64,000 nucleotides of DNA from Phoebastria nigripes (taxonomy: Eukaryota; Chordata; Aves; Procellariiformes; Diomedeidae), in assembly GCA_035582835.1 (NCBI GenBank), contig JAYKAV010002925.1:411868-475867 (forward strand). Reading direction: 5' to 3'. A model generated the notes under the pieces. The model made no database searches and had not been told where the DNA came from. It worked only from the letters and a program-made list of their open reading frames with translations. Each line of letters begins with the position of its first letter. Position 1 is the stretch's first letter. A program made the translations under genes and the position numbers. Positions 33,046-45,200 of this stretch are shown here, one piece after another.

Positions 33046-36000
33046 TATCCATCTTAATGAGAATTGTCTAGTTTCCCTCTGTAGTGAATAGAAAGAAAGA
33101 AGCACCTCCTGAGGTCTTTTTGGATTGGATTGAACATCTTCACGATGTGCCTCAGACACAGAGGGAGCCCATATAGCACAGAGAAATGGTCATAGGGCAC
33201 TTCTAGATAGTCAAAGTCAGGTGAGGAGGATCCTGTCTGGTCTGACAAAGACACCTCTGCATGTGCTCTAAGTGGACTCTCATGAAGAGTATTATTGGAG
33301 CACCTTCTCACTGGGTCTAAAGGACTCTAGCTAGTATTCTAGTTAAATGCAGCCTTTTTTGCTGTTTGGGATTGTTTTAGTACATTGCCTTGTATTCCCC
33401 AGCTTAGCTAGCTCCCACTGCCTGACTCCTGAGCCCTCATGAAAGACGATGGCTTCTCTTCTTGGCTGTCTGACTCTGAAACCTTTAACTCTCATAAAGT
33501 GAGCAGTTAGTGGGTTCCCCCACAGAACAAGTCTGTAATTTGGAAGTCTCGATCTTTTTTAACTAGACAATTTTTAATGAGATAATTATTTCATTATACA
33601 GTCCATTCGTTACTCACTGATGTTATAAATGGCTCATTCTGTGGGTAGGTACCATATATATCAGTATTCTCGTGGAATACTTTTAAGTTATTTTTTGCTA
33701 TTTCTTAATGCTTAATTATATATTATAGTCCATACTGCATGCATGTTGCCAATGGGATTTTTTTGTTTACCATTTGTTGATTCCTTATACTTTATTGCAT
33801 ATTCATTTCTGTTTCATCTCAGTGTGAAATTCTCAACTACTGGCGTATGAGCAGAACGATTCAAGCCATGGATCTGGAAGAACTAGGCTGAGTTTAGTAT
33901 TCCTTCTTCTAATAGTAGAACACTTTTAGTTTTAGCCCAGATAGTCTTTCTTTTAAAAAAAATTTTTTACTTGCTATTTTTTCACACTAGGAATTTTACC
34001 TAGTGAGAAAAAAGTTTGGTTTTTATGCCATGAACTACTGGAGGAAAAGCAGAAAACAGCATCAGAACAGCAGAGAGGGAAAGAGGCAGTAGTGTAGCTG
34101 TTGAGAAAGAACTGGAAGGAGAGGAATGATTTCAGCCAAGGGCTCAAAGCCCTTGCAGGAGCACAGCAGCCTTGATGGAGCAGCAGCGATGGCACTGCCT
34201 GCATTGTCAGGGGAGCATCCCCCTGTGAGGAACTTGCTTTCGCTATAGGAGATGGGTATCATTGGATCTCCTTTCTGAGTAGCAAAGATAGACTCAGACT
34301 GCTAAGCCTGGTTCCACACTGAAGGAGTTTAGGAGCCACTTGTTCGTGCCTCTTATTGGTAGTAATAATAATAATAATCAGCAGCATGACAATAACAATT
34401 GCATCCTTACCCAAATGTCTGGGTCAGATAGCTAAGATCCGTGTGGGACTGAATCATGAAGTTCAGGCTGGTTCATGTTCAAGGGCAGTAATCCATGTTT
34501 GACTCTTTCTTTTCTTTTATATATGTTGTAGAGTTGACAAGGCTGTTTGTAAACTTATTTCAGAAACAAACATCATACAAGAATATACAGAAAATATTTT
34601 TGAGTTTGTTTCTTTGATGATCTGAATCTACTTATGCAATGACAGAGGTAGTCTAGATGAAAGCTTTGGCATTGCAAATTTTAGGGAAAAGATGTTTGTC
34701 TGGCTTTCACTTCTGGGTTAATGTGCTGGCTTATAAGGCTTTGCTTAAGAAGTCATTTGGGATTGTTTTGTTTTACAGTTATGTGGATTGGAATAATATT
34801 TTTTTTACTATCCTCTTAGGTACCAGGAAGCTTAATTAAACAGAAAGAAAGAAAATGAAAATAAAGCAAGTCTGGACTTGATAGGCCAGATGCACTTGTG
34901 CTGGGAAGAGAAGGATAAATTGCAGCTCTTTTCCAGCACAGGGCTCTGAGGAAGGCTACACGGTGTTTCCACAAACAGCTCTCATTAAAGCTTCCCCTTC
35001 TGGAGACAGCGTCTGTTCCCAGACTGCGTTCTGTGTTCAGCCTGCCAAATTAATACAACAAACACATCCACTGCTCACAGCTGCCATTGTCCTGGCACCA
35101 AGTGGGGCAGGAAAGTGGAGGGAGCACGGCTGAAGTCCTATGCATGCTTCATCTCCTCCAGGCATGAGTCCTTGTTGCTAGGGGATGGGGAAAGAGCAGG
35201 TGTCTGTCTCCCTCTGTCCTTCCTGCTCAGCATCTTCAGTCTCAGGCTTCCCCCCAGCCTGTACATACCTGTCCTCAATCACATGCCCAGGCTCCTTCCA
35301 TTTACTCTAGGTCCTTTCCCCAGTCTTGCAATATTACCTTTGTCCAAGCCCNATCAGTCTTTCTGAGCCTTCCCAGTTGAATTCCCCATCCTTTTTACCA
35401 AAGTCCCACAACTCCATTTTTTGTTGCTGCATGAGCAATTTTCACCACACTTACAACAATACCCAAACCAGTATTTAGAAATTACAGTGAGGGCAAAACA
35501 GGAACTGGCAGAAGCAAAGGCCTTTGGTAATTTTAAATTATCCTTGCAGACAAGTAGGTTATCAACTTCTCGCTCAGACTGGTCTGTTGAAACATAAAAC
35601 CAGTAGGAATTCCTATAGGAGAAACTTCTCTTTTACATTTTTTATGTATTTTATTTGCCCTGGAAAGGTCTAATGTATTGCAGATATAGATCTACCCCAG
35701 GCTTCCATGTCATCAGATTTTCCAAAGAAAACAGTCAGGTTTCATCAGCATTACAGTGCAAAACTTCCGAAGAAAAAGCCTGGCACTGCGAGTTGTTGTG
35801 TGGCCTTTCCATATGTGCCAGTTGTAAATAACCAGGCTCATGAACCCAGGAGGCAGCAAAGAAACAAACAAAAAACCCAAATAAAACCAATCCTTCATCA
35901 GGAGGTACACATAAACTGGTCTATTGGGTCTGTGCCCTATTTGGAACAGTAGATAAAATGCATTCTGATAAAATTTGACATTAGTATTGCTTTTTTATCA

Positions 36001-39000
36001 TAAAGGTTATGGAGAATATCATCAAGGCTTCTGATTTTACTGACTTTTAGCTTCTGTAACATTCAGCTTTGCAAAAAGTCTCACCTCATTCCCCCCAACT
36101 GTTCAGCTGTTACAGGNCGGCAATAGAAAAAAGATAATAGGACAGATAATACGTTTCTCTCAGGAAAAGACAGTCATAATGAGGATTGAAAGTCATGAGA
36201 TATTGCACATAGATGCACATGAGCCGTTTAATATTCAAGCTTTCAAGTTAATTGTATATTTTTAAAATGAGGCTAGTTTAAAGAATAGCTTGACTTGAAT
36301 ATTAAAGCAGTATCCAAAACTTCTCTTCAAGTAAAAAACCAACCTAAAAAGACCCAGAGAAATTTCAAAATCCTTTATTTTTCTCAGGGAACAGTTTTGA
36401 AGAGCCTAAAGCCTACCTACCTCTTTCACATTCAGAGAGATCTAAATGCCAACATTTCTTAGGCTTTTGAATATCTTACTTCAAAACTACATAAACAGGA
36501 ACTAATGAGCTATCCCCCCCCGGCTCGGTTGATAGAGACAATGTTGAAGTACGGCACCCCTGTACCAAAACACCTCAGAGGAGGGCAGTTGTTTAAAACT
36601 CTTTGGCTTAACTCAATTCCTTGTCCCCAAACCCTTGGAGTAGGAGCAGTTACATTTTTTCATGATATGGCCTGTAGTTCCAGGGATCAGGCTGGATTAT
36701 CATAAAGATTTTGTTGGACCTTAGTGTCTGTTAATCCTGTCCAAAGCCCTGGTGCTTGACATTTTCTTATGAGGCTCTTCGCTTATGCAATGGTGTCCCA
36801 GTGCTGTCAGCAGAGACAGAGCTGTAGTGCTGCTCTTTAAATAGAAGCACTTGCTTGCTTTGGTGCAGAGCTGGTGGCTCATGTCTTCTTTCATCAGTCA
36901 TTTTGCCACTCTAAACCTTAAGGCAGTTTTATATATAAAACAATGATATGTGTTTGATATTTTAATTACTTCGTTGGCCATGAAGTTATTCTTGGGCAGA
37001 AACAAAGCTAATAGCAACTGATAGAAAGTGATCAGGGCAGGGTCGGATTAGCTCGGTAGTCCTTAGGAGTCTGGGAAAAATCCTTGTCAGTCCAATGCTA
37101 ACAACATTCAGAGATAAGGTTTGTAGGCTGCTGGCTATGGCTATGGCTCTATGGCAGCCTACCAACAGACTTAAAAGGAGGGGAGAAAAAAGATGTACCC
37201 ATCAATAATGAGGGAAATTCTTGATGCAAATGAACATTTTTATACTAATCAGCAAGGTTTCTGACTTCCAACACAAAAGTGTGAGCAATACCTATTGTCA
37301 GATCCTTACACAGCCATAGTATGGCCAATGCAGATGGTATTCTAAGATTTGTGATGACCTAGTCTTAGTAGTCCCTTCATCAAGCTCAAAATACTTTTGC
37401 TATTGGGTCAATAAGCAAATCTTGACTAGAGAAAAACACCTTGGGTCATATAAATCTAAGTGAGGATGAACTGTGAATAAACACTGAGTTTGTATGTATA
37501 AATTCCAGGTGGCTACCAACAATTTTTCCATAAAGTATGTATATTATGTAAAGTTATGTATTTATCACTTTATTCCATTTCCAATTCCATGCTCTTTTTC
37601 TTCTGCTGTATTCTATAAAATCTTTTGAATATTGCTTGGTCAAATAAACAATGTGCAAAAATGTACAAAATAATAAAGGGTTTGTGCCTGGCCTAACTTT
37701 TTAAGGACTTGTGCCTTTTGCCATATGTAATTTTTTATTTCATGTCTGTCTTCAAATCACTCTCTTCAGAGCTGAACCTCTCAGAAAATGAGTAATCATT
37801 TAAAGAGGAAATTTACTGGAAATATTTAATAGCTATTGGGGCTCTGTGCAAAAGCATCCCACTGACAGTGCTGTCTGTGCATTTCTCTGTAATGATACTC
37901 CTCCTCCTTCCACTCTTCCTACTTGTTTGTTACAAGTAGTAACTTTGGCAGGAAAAAAAAAAAAGAGAAAACTCTGTGCTTTAAAAACTCATGCCATCAG
38001 AGGATTTCCCGTTGCTAGAAGTTTTCTCGATGATCTGTTGTGAGCAGCTCTAATAAGCCAGCTTCTTGTGGGAAAACGTCTAAAAATCTGTAAATTTCGT
38101 GACATCACTGTATTACCNGGGCAAATGACCAACATGACATTATTGCTTCAGGGAAGAAATAAATTACCCTGCACCCGAGGAGTGGTTGCCACTGGAAAAC
38201 CCTGGCACCCCTGTCCCTGGGCAGCCGCTGCTGCGTCTCCTCTTGTGTCTGTTTGCAAACTTGAGACCCTGTAACTGCGATCAGCCCCTTGCAGCTCCTT
38301 GGGAAATTACTGTTGCATTGGTGAGAGGTGTCTGANCTGTGGCCCCTTGTGGATCTTGTGCACAGTAGCAGGACTTCCANAGAGTGCTCCCACATGGATA
38401 TAATCCCAAATTCATAACCCAGAGAGGGAAAACAACTCCTGGCTTAAGTGTAGAAGCTCAATATTTCAGACAGACAAAAAAGAAGACAGGGACTGAGGGG
38501 ACAGGTGTCTCTGGCCTCAAATTGTGGTTCCACTTGGAAGCCTCTCAGCAGAGTTGAACCTTTCACCCCAGCCCCCTTACCCTCCCAGAAGCCACCTTCC
38601 CATCGCTGCCTACCTTCCCCGCTCCACAGCTCTGTCCTGTGGCACCCTCTGCACAGGAGCCCTCGGCTTGTAACCTCTCCTGCTGCTGAGTCCCTGTGCA
38701 GCTCATGCCAGAGTGTGCCATCCCACAGCAATGGGCTCCTTCCTATCCTAAATCCCTTCTCTCCCAAGCGTATTCTGCCCCTCTGAGCCTCTTCTCCAGC
38801 CTTTCCTCTCCTGCCTCTTTTNCTGCATCTGGGTCTTGCATCTCCATCAGGCAGGCACCAGCAGCGAAGGAGAGTGGACACATCTAAGGTGAGTGCTGTG
38901 GGTAGCTGTGGCAGTACCAACACACTGATTAGGCTGAGCATTTCCCTGGCTGTTTCTGGTGCTGTCGAAGGGGCTGTGGCTTGTTTTTTGTTCCCTGCAC

Positions 39001-39118
39001 AGCAGCCATGGGTCAGGTACTATACTGGCAACAGGCTGGGCTAAATCTCACAATAAGCTTTTAAATCTGCCCTTGCCTATTTTCACATGGTGTAACTATG
39101 AGTAGAGTATTAAAGTAT
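33046..39118. other. Unique non-coding DNA with a CT-rich patch
   Basis: There is no supported gene. A (TAA)5-type trinucleotide run lies at 34363-34378. Sequence at 38500-38890 is CT-rich and GC-richer than its surroundings, and keeps a 165-codon minus ORF (38444-38941) open, probably through composition. At the right end of that patch a short interval, 38851-38888, is bounded by good splice-site matches (see findings). Confidence 0.5.
34363..34378. repeat. TAA trinucleotide microsatellite
   Basis: Five consecutive TAA units plus a trailing T. Confidence 0.9.
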
Positions 39119-39218
39119 AGAAGGAGGAAAGGAAGGAAGGAAGGAAAGAAGGAAGGAAGGAAGGAAGGAGGGAAGGAAGGAGGGAGGGAAGGGAGGGAGG
39201 GAGGGAGGGAGGAAGGAG
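39119..39218. repeat. Purine-only GGAA/GGGA microsatellite, 100 bases
   Basis: All 100 bases are A or G. The left part is mainly GGAA units and the right part mainly GGGA units, suggesting progression of the repeat type by point change and slippage. Both strands remain open in some frames, giving a spurious KEGRKEG-like ORF that should not be called a gene. Confidence 0.97.
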
Positions 39219-42200
39219 CTCCCTTTGCTTACTTATGTGGTAGTAGGTATGTTCTCTGGGTCATGTCACCTGCTCCAGTGCAGGGGTGAGGAAGGACATC
39301 TACTCCTTTTTTTTGATGTGATTCCAAGGATGGAGAATACATGGGTAAATCTCAAGTCCCACAACACAAATGCAAGAAAATTACTAGTTCCTTGTGTTGC
39401 TTCTAAAGTCCTGAAGAAAATCCCAAGGTGTCTTTAATTCAGGACTATTTTGACCAGACTAGATTAGTCGGTCACACTGATGTGGACGGTCTGTGCAAAG
39501 CTCATTGTAATGGGAAAACTTTTCTTTTAGTTTCTGTGTGTAGTTTCTCTTCCCCTCCTGTTTTTTCAAGATACTCTGTTCTTCTACTTCCTTTGTAATG
39601 TTTTTGTTTGCAAAGCATATTCAATTTGATTGTTGGTCTCAGTCATTTAATATCCTTGTACAGTTTGCCAGTAATGCAAAATAAATGATTGATTCTTTAA
39701 ACTTATCTTTGTTTCTTAACTATTGGAAATGTAAACACTTGTAGCTGTAGCAATGCAACTTCAGTACATAAGTCAAAGTGTCTCAGGGGGAACTCACCCC
39801 ACACTGTGGGCTTCCACATGCCATAGAGAAACTGGAGAAACTAATAGTTGTTGAACCATCCTCAGAAGTACTGCAAACACTAGACAAACACTTTATGACA
39901 AGCAACTGCCCATTGCCAATTGAGATTTTCAGATAATGTGGTCCTACGTAGGACTTGGTAGTTGCCAGATTGCAATTTTCCAGTCTGGATTATTCTGACA
40001 TTAAATAAGTGGTGGGAACCTTTCTGTTCCTCTTCCATTTTAACAGAAAGGCATGGCTTGATTTAAGCAGGAGGTCTTTTTCTAGCTTGAGCAGAGCACA
40101 TCCCTGTTTCTTTAGTGTAATTGCACCCATTCCTATTTACCTGTTGACACTGTGCTTGGGATAATGAAGTTGTTGCTCAGACTGAGTCATCACTGAGCAA
40201 ATGAATGAAAAATGCTCTTAAACACAGGACATAAGACCTAGTTTGAGCACAGTGATTATAAATACTATATATTGTTTAAGATCACCTTACCTTGTTAAGA
40301 ATAATTTCCCTACAGTGTTCTCTGCAGTTAAATTGTAAATCTAAGGCATTTGTATGTTTTAATTTTTTTTTCTTTTATGTTTCATGGGAAATAACACTGC
40401 ATTTTCTTATTGGAGGAATAGATACGTGAATGATATGGTGACTTTATACAGCTGAGGATCAATAAGGGAAATCACTCTGAATCTTAATTACTAATTGATT
40501 AATGACATAATATACTACAGATTGGGATTATACGCTGGCACTGTTAAAGGGTATTGCACTCAATTCACAAGGTCTTCTGCTACTTTCTGTTCTAAATGAT
40601 GAACCCAGAAGTCAGCGATTGAGAAATCTCTTCTTATGATGCTTTTATTAAAAGCTCAGAAGCACGGACATCTAAGCAAATCTTTCAGCTGTTTATGATA
40701 ATACTTATGAGTATGGAAGGATGTCTAAAACATATCCTTATATGTCGAAAATATCCTCTCTGTTACTTTGTCATTCTTGGCTCTCTATGAGAAAACACGC
40801 TCTTATTCCTNAGCACGATTTAATATTTTTCAGTATTTAGAATGTTTCTGAAGCATAGTAAGCGTAACAAATTTGAAAAATTAAACTGCTTGTAGGCAGG
40901 GCAAGAGGTATCTATGGGGAAACTGTGTATTGTCTCCCACAGCATGTTATTTTGGGTACTGTCAAGCAGTACTAACAGGATGTTGCAAACCTTCTTCTCC
41001 CATTTCTAAATTGCATGCAAAACCCCAAATTCAAGGAAAAAAACAGCAGTCACAGGAAACATAAGTTATCATTTGGAAGAGTAGACTGCAGTGAAGGACA
41101 GCAGGAACATGGTCTGGAAAAGGTGGTTTAGTTGTCACCTTCAGATCTTCATCTGTGCCATGCAGTACAAGAGATGTTTGCACTGTGGGGTTGCTCAGCT
41201 TCTGGACACTGCTGTTCCCCAGACCCTTCTTCAGTGCATGCTTAACAATGCTACAGTTAAGCAATGCTGAGCTACTTGGTTTCTATCTTTTGAACAAATT
41301 TGATTGAGATTCAGAAAGAAATCATCATTCTGCCTCTTTTCCCCTCCCTCTCTGNTAACTTAAAACTTTCTCAGGATTGTCTAGTGGATCAAGCTCCACA
41401 CAAAATGCAAGAGCAGTCATTGCAGTGTTTCAATAGTGGGAGGGATGTCTGCCTCCTAAATGTGTACTCTGAGCATGTCTGCAAGAAGGAGGAGACCCAG
41501 CTTTGACACTCTGGTCTGGTCAAAGCCATTTTCGCAGGAAGGTGCTGCACCACCAGATTGTAGATGAGCTGGGAGGTAAAATCTAGTTTCATTGAATGAA
41601 ATAAATGGTCAGGAAAGTCTAGGGACTGTAATGTTAAGTTGCTGGCGAGACAGATGTCTTAAGAACTCTCCCCCCATAACTACCTAGGTTATGGGGCTTG
41701 TGTTAGTGGTTATTAGGTTTACAGAGGTGCATGTTCTTATGAAGTGTCTAAAGTCTTTGAGTAATCCAGACAAGGAAAAAAGACCTCTAAGCACAGAGTG
41801 GAGAGTATATGTTTTTTAGTCCTAGAATAACCTGCACAATTGGGAATTCTCCTGCAAAGAGGCAGGCTTGGACCTTCCCCAGGAACAAAATGTAATCAGA
41901 GGCTCCCAGATTCTGGGTGAGTACCAAGCTCCTTTTTGCTGCTGCACACAGCACGCAATCAAGTTTCCTACCTCTGGGAGCACTGGAGGGGTCAGCCCAT
42001 GGACGGTGTAAAGGACGAGCCTCATGGGGAGGTGGGGAAACCACCTTCCTGATCATAGTGCCTCCCAGACAGATTCTGCCTCGAGTTTAGGCCACTTTTT
42101 GAGCAGGCTTTAGAAAACCCATTTAGTTATNTCAGTCACATTGTCACATATAGGTTGGAATTGCCTGCCTTCAAAACAGGATTTGGGTTATGAATTCCCA

Positions 42201-45200
42201 AAGAGATGCCTAAGCTCTCCTATGCCTTCTTTTTCAGGGGGATTTTTCTGTTGATTAGTCAGTCAGCTCCCCCTACAGCACAGTGCTTTGTGTATCCCCT
42301 CTGAGACACCCACTTGTCTTGGGCCTTGGAAGACTGGAAGGCTGTGACCCTTCCACCGAGGATGGCGTGCTGAAAGTCAGGTGCTGCAGAAAGTGAGCTT
42401 TGATCTTGGGACTTGTCGTTTTGGAGAGGTACTAAGGGAGATCACCAACACAGTGAGGGGTCTGGGTGAGAATGTTTACCCTTGGCTTGAGCAAACTCAG
42501 AGTGAAGGTTTGCTTCTCTTTTGAAAATCAATCAACCTCTGCTCATTAAAATTAGCTGGAGAGCGTACACTAAAACATCCCAGTGGAGCATTCAAAGAAT
42601 TAGCAGGGTTATCCTTGGCAATCTTGATCTTCAAAGTGCTTTACAAACATCAAGGTATAGCTTTTGATTGAAGCATTTAGAAAGAGAGGTGGTGCAAGGG
42701 GTTGTGTCCACCCAATACTCCTGCTGCCCATGCCCAGGTGGGCAGTTTGAGCCCTCACCTCCTCTGACAGGCAAAATGAAAGCCTCCATCCCAGACATCA
42801 GAGTGAAGGCAGGAGGAATATCCCCATCCTTTCCCCTGTGGTGGGAACAGTGGTTTCCAACTATGGGCAGTTCTGAGTTGTTCAACCCACATGGCTGGTA
42901 CAGCTTCTCATTTTTGTAACTGAACCTTATCTAGTCTCCAGTGTGTGCTTTTAGTAACTGGTAATCATTCACAACTGGAATGAAATAATATCAAAATTTC
43001 CTTGAAACCAATAATTCTAAGTATCAACTGCTGCTACAATCCAGGGGTGCATGCTTCAACTGTTATGGTCATATCACATAAACTTTTTTTTGGAGGGGGT
43101 GTAAGTCCTGAAATCTCAGAACAGGGTTTACAGGATAGATGTATATATGCCTCTCTAAGTTACTCATTACATCCTTATGCTTTACCCTTCTCAAGATTTA
43201 CTGATTTGTACTGTACAAAAACATTTGAATCCAGGCAACAGACTTGATGACATGGTCCATGAATATGCTGCTCTCAAGAAAATATGTTCACCAGCTCCCT
43301 GTGTTTAAAAGAATTATCATAAAGTAGTAATGTTTCCTCCAGACTGGCAAATCCTTTTGAGTCANATTATTTTTCCTGCTGAGAACCTGATGCTGTTAAT
43401 CAGTGCTTTGTTGACCCAGCTCTCTCACAATGTAATGGATAAAGCTAATATTCTCTGTATATTTATTTTTACACCTTTTTTTTCATATTTCATTTTTCAT
43501 TACGCTGCTTTAACAAATTCATTAAGTGGCNGCAGAGAACTTTTTTGTTGTGCCTTGTTCACACTTCTGGTATGATGAAATTATTCGGATTTCTTATCAG
43601 TGCACTTGTGCAAATGCATGGTGAGAAATAATAAAACACCGAAAGAAATTCTCTATGTTAACAGGTAAGCTGTGAGGAATCAAAAGTGATGACCCTCATC
43701 CAGCTGTAAAATAACATAAATTCCATGAGTTAAAAAGCTCCTTAGTATTTTCCAAAGCCTCATGCCAGGAGAAAGTTAGTGGTAGAGGTACTTGACAAAA
43801 TGCCATGTTTTGAAAACAAATTTGAGAAAAATGAAAAACTGACAAATGTTCTCCTTTGAGACTTTCCAAGTTCCAAGTTTTTTGATGTCAGAAAGAACTT
43901 TTCATTATAAAATCTAACCTAGCCAACCATAAAACATTTTAATGTTTCAGTGAAAGCAAATTGCTGAATCCAAAGCACATTTTTGAGGTGAAGGGTTCAG
44001 TCATAAACTTTTGGTGGATTTCACCATTTTATTCCCGTTTGGGATAGGAGAAAGGTTTGAAATCTGTAAAAATTTTCTGGGATAGATAAGCTTTTTCCTC
44101 TCCAGCTCAGCTGACCCACCATGGTTTGTTAGCCTCATTGGTGTCCCTATGCTACCCTTCAATCCTACAGAAGATAGAAGAGTCAAATCTATATAGTTAT
44201 ATAGTTCTCCTCAACTGTCTGAGGCTCTAGTGAAAGAAAACAAACAAGCAGCAAAGCTGTAGATACTTTGACTAAAATCTTTTTCTTCTTCATCCTTCCA
44301 TTGTCAGACTCTGCTTTCTTCTGGTGACGTAAATCATAAATTTATGGATAGACAAATATCTCAACTTCATGTACAAAGCAGGATGTTTATAAAGCCTTTG
44401 AGGATGCCTTCAGTGAGGGAGAAAGAAGAAAAGAGTTTCTGCTGCTGCTTTAGGATCACTTAGGACTCATTCTTATCTGGGCAAAGAGAAAGCATTTCAG
44501 CCATCGTGGCTAAATGACAAAGCTTGGTGCTGATGGTATTGGATACTGCTGTGTGAACATTGCTCAGGCAGAAGTGGACAGCAGGGCGTAAAANGAAAGC
44601 TGAGTAAATATTTGTGGTTTTCTCAGTTTGGCAGCCAAACTAGACAAAGGCAGGGGGAGGGGAAGAGGAGAGATTTGGCTCAAACCACATGTTTGAACTT
44701 CTTCAGGATTTCTGTCCAGAGGGAGAGACTGGAAAAGAAAAAAGGTTTTGTGTTTAACAACATGCTGTCTGGAGAGGGCTGGAGGAAACCATCAGCAGCT
44801 GCTGCCTCCCCTTGCATCCCACAGCCAGGGTGCCCAGCCTGGGGCCAGTGGGCTGAGGGACAGGGACTGCATCCTTCTCGGCTGTGACTCAGGTGGCTGT
44901 CACTCTCTGAAGAGCACCCAACCCTTCATAGCCCTTTGTCTGAAGTCAGGTTGAAGCCTTTCAGTTCATTTATTCTCTTTGCATGGTTCAACTGGGTGTA
45001 ACTATGCAAAAGCTCCCTGTATCGAAGATTAAGGTGCTATGTTCTATCTGCACTCCCCACCAGGCCAGAAAGGGAGCATCGCTGTGTTGGGGAAGATGAC
45101 ACTACCTAGTACAGAAGAGGTCATGGTCTAGAAGACACTGAGAGCACCCAGACCCAGAATTATCTTAATTTAAACCACTCTCCTCAGAGGTGCAAGATGT

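Noticed and set aside
39098..39289. ORF encoding a Lys/Glu/Gly-rich protein
   Set aside because: It is the translation of a GGAA/GGGA microsatellite.
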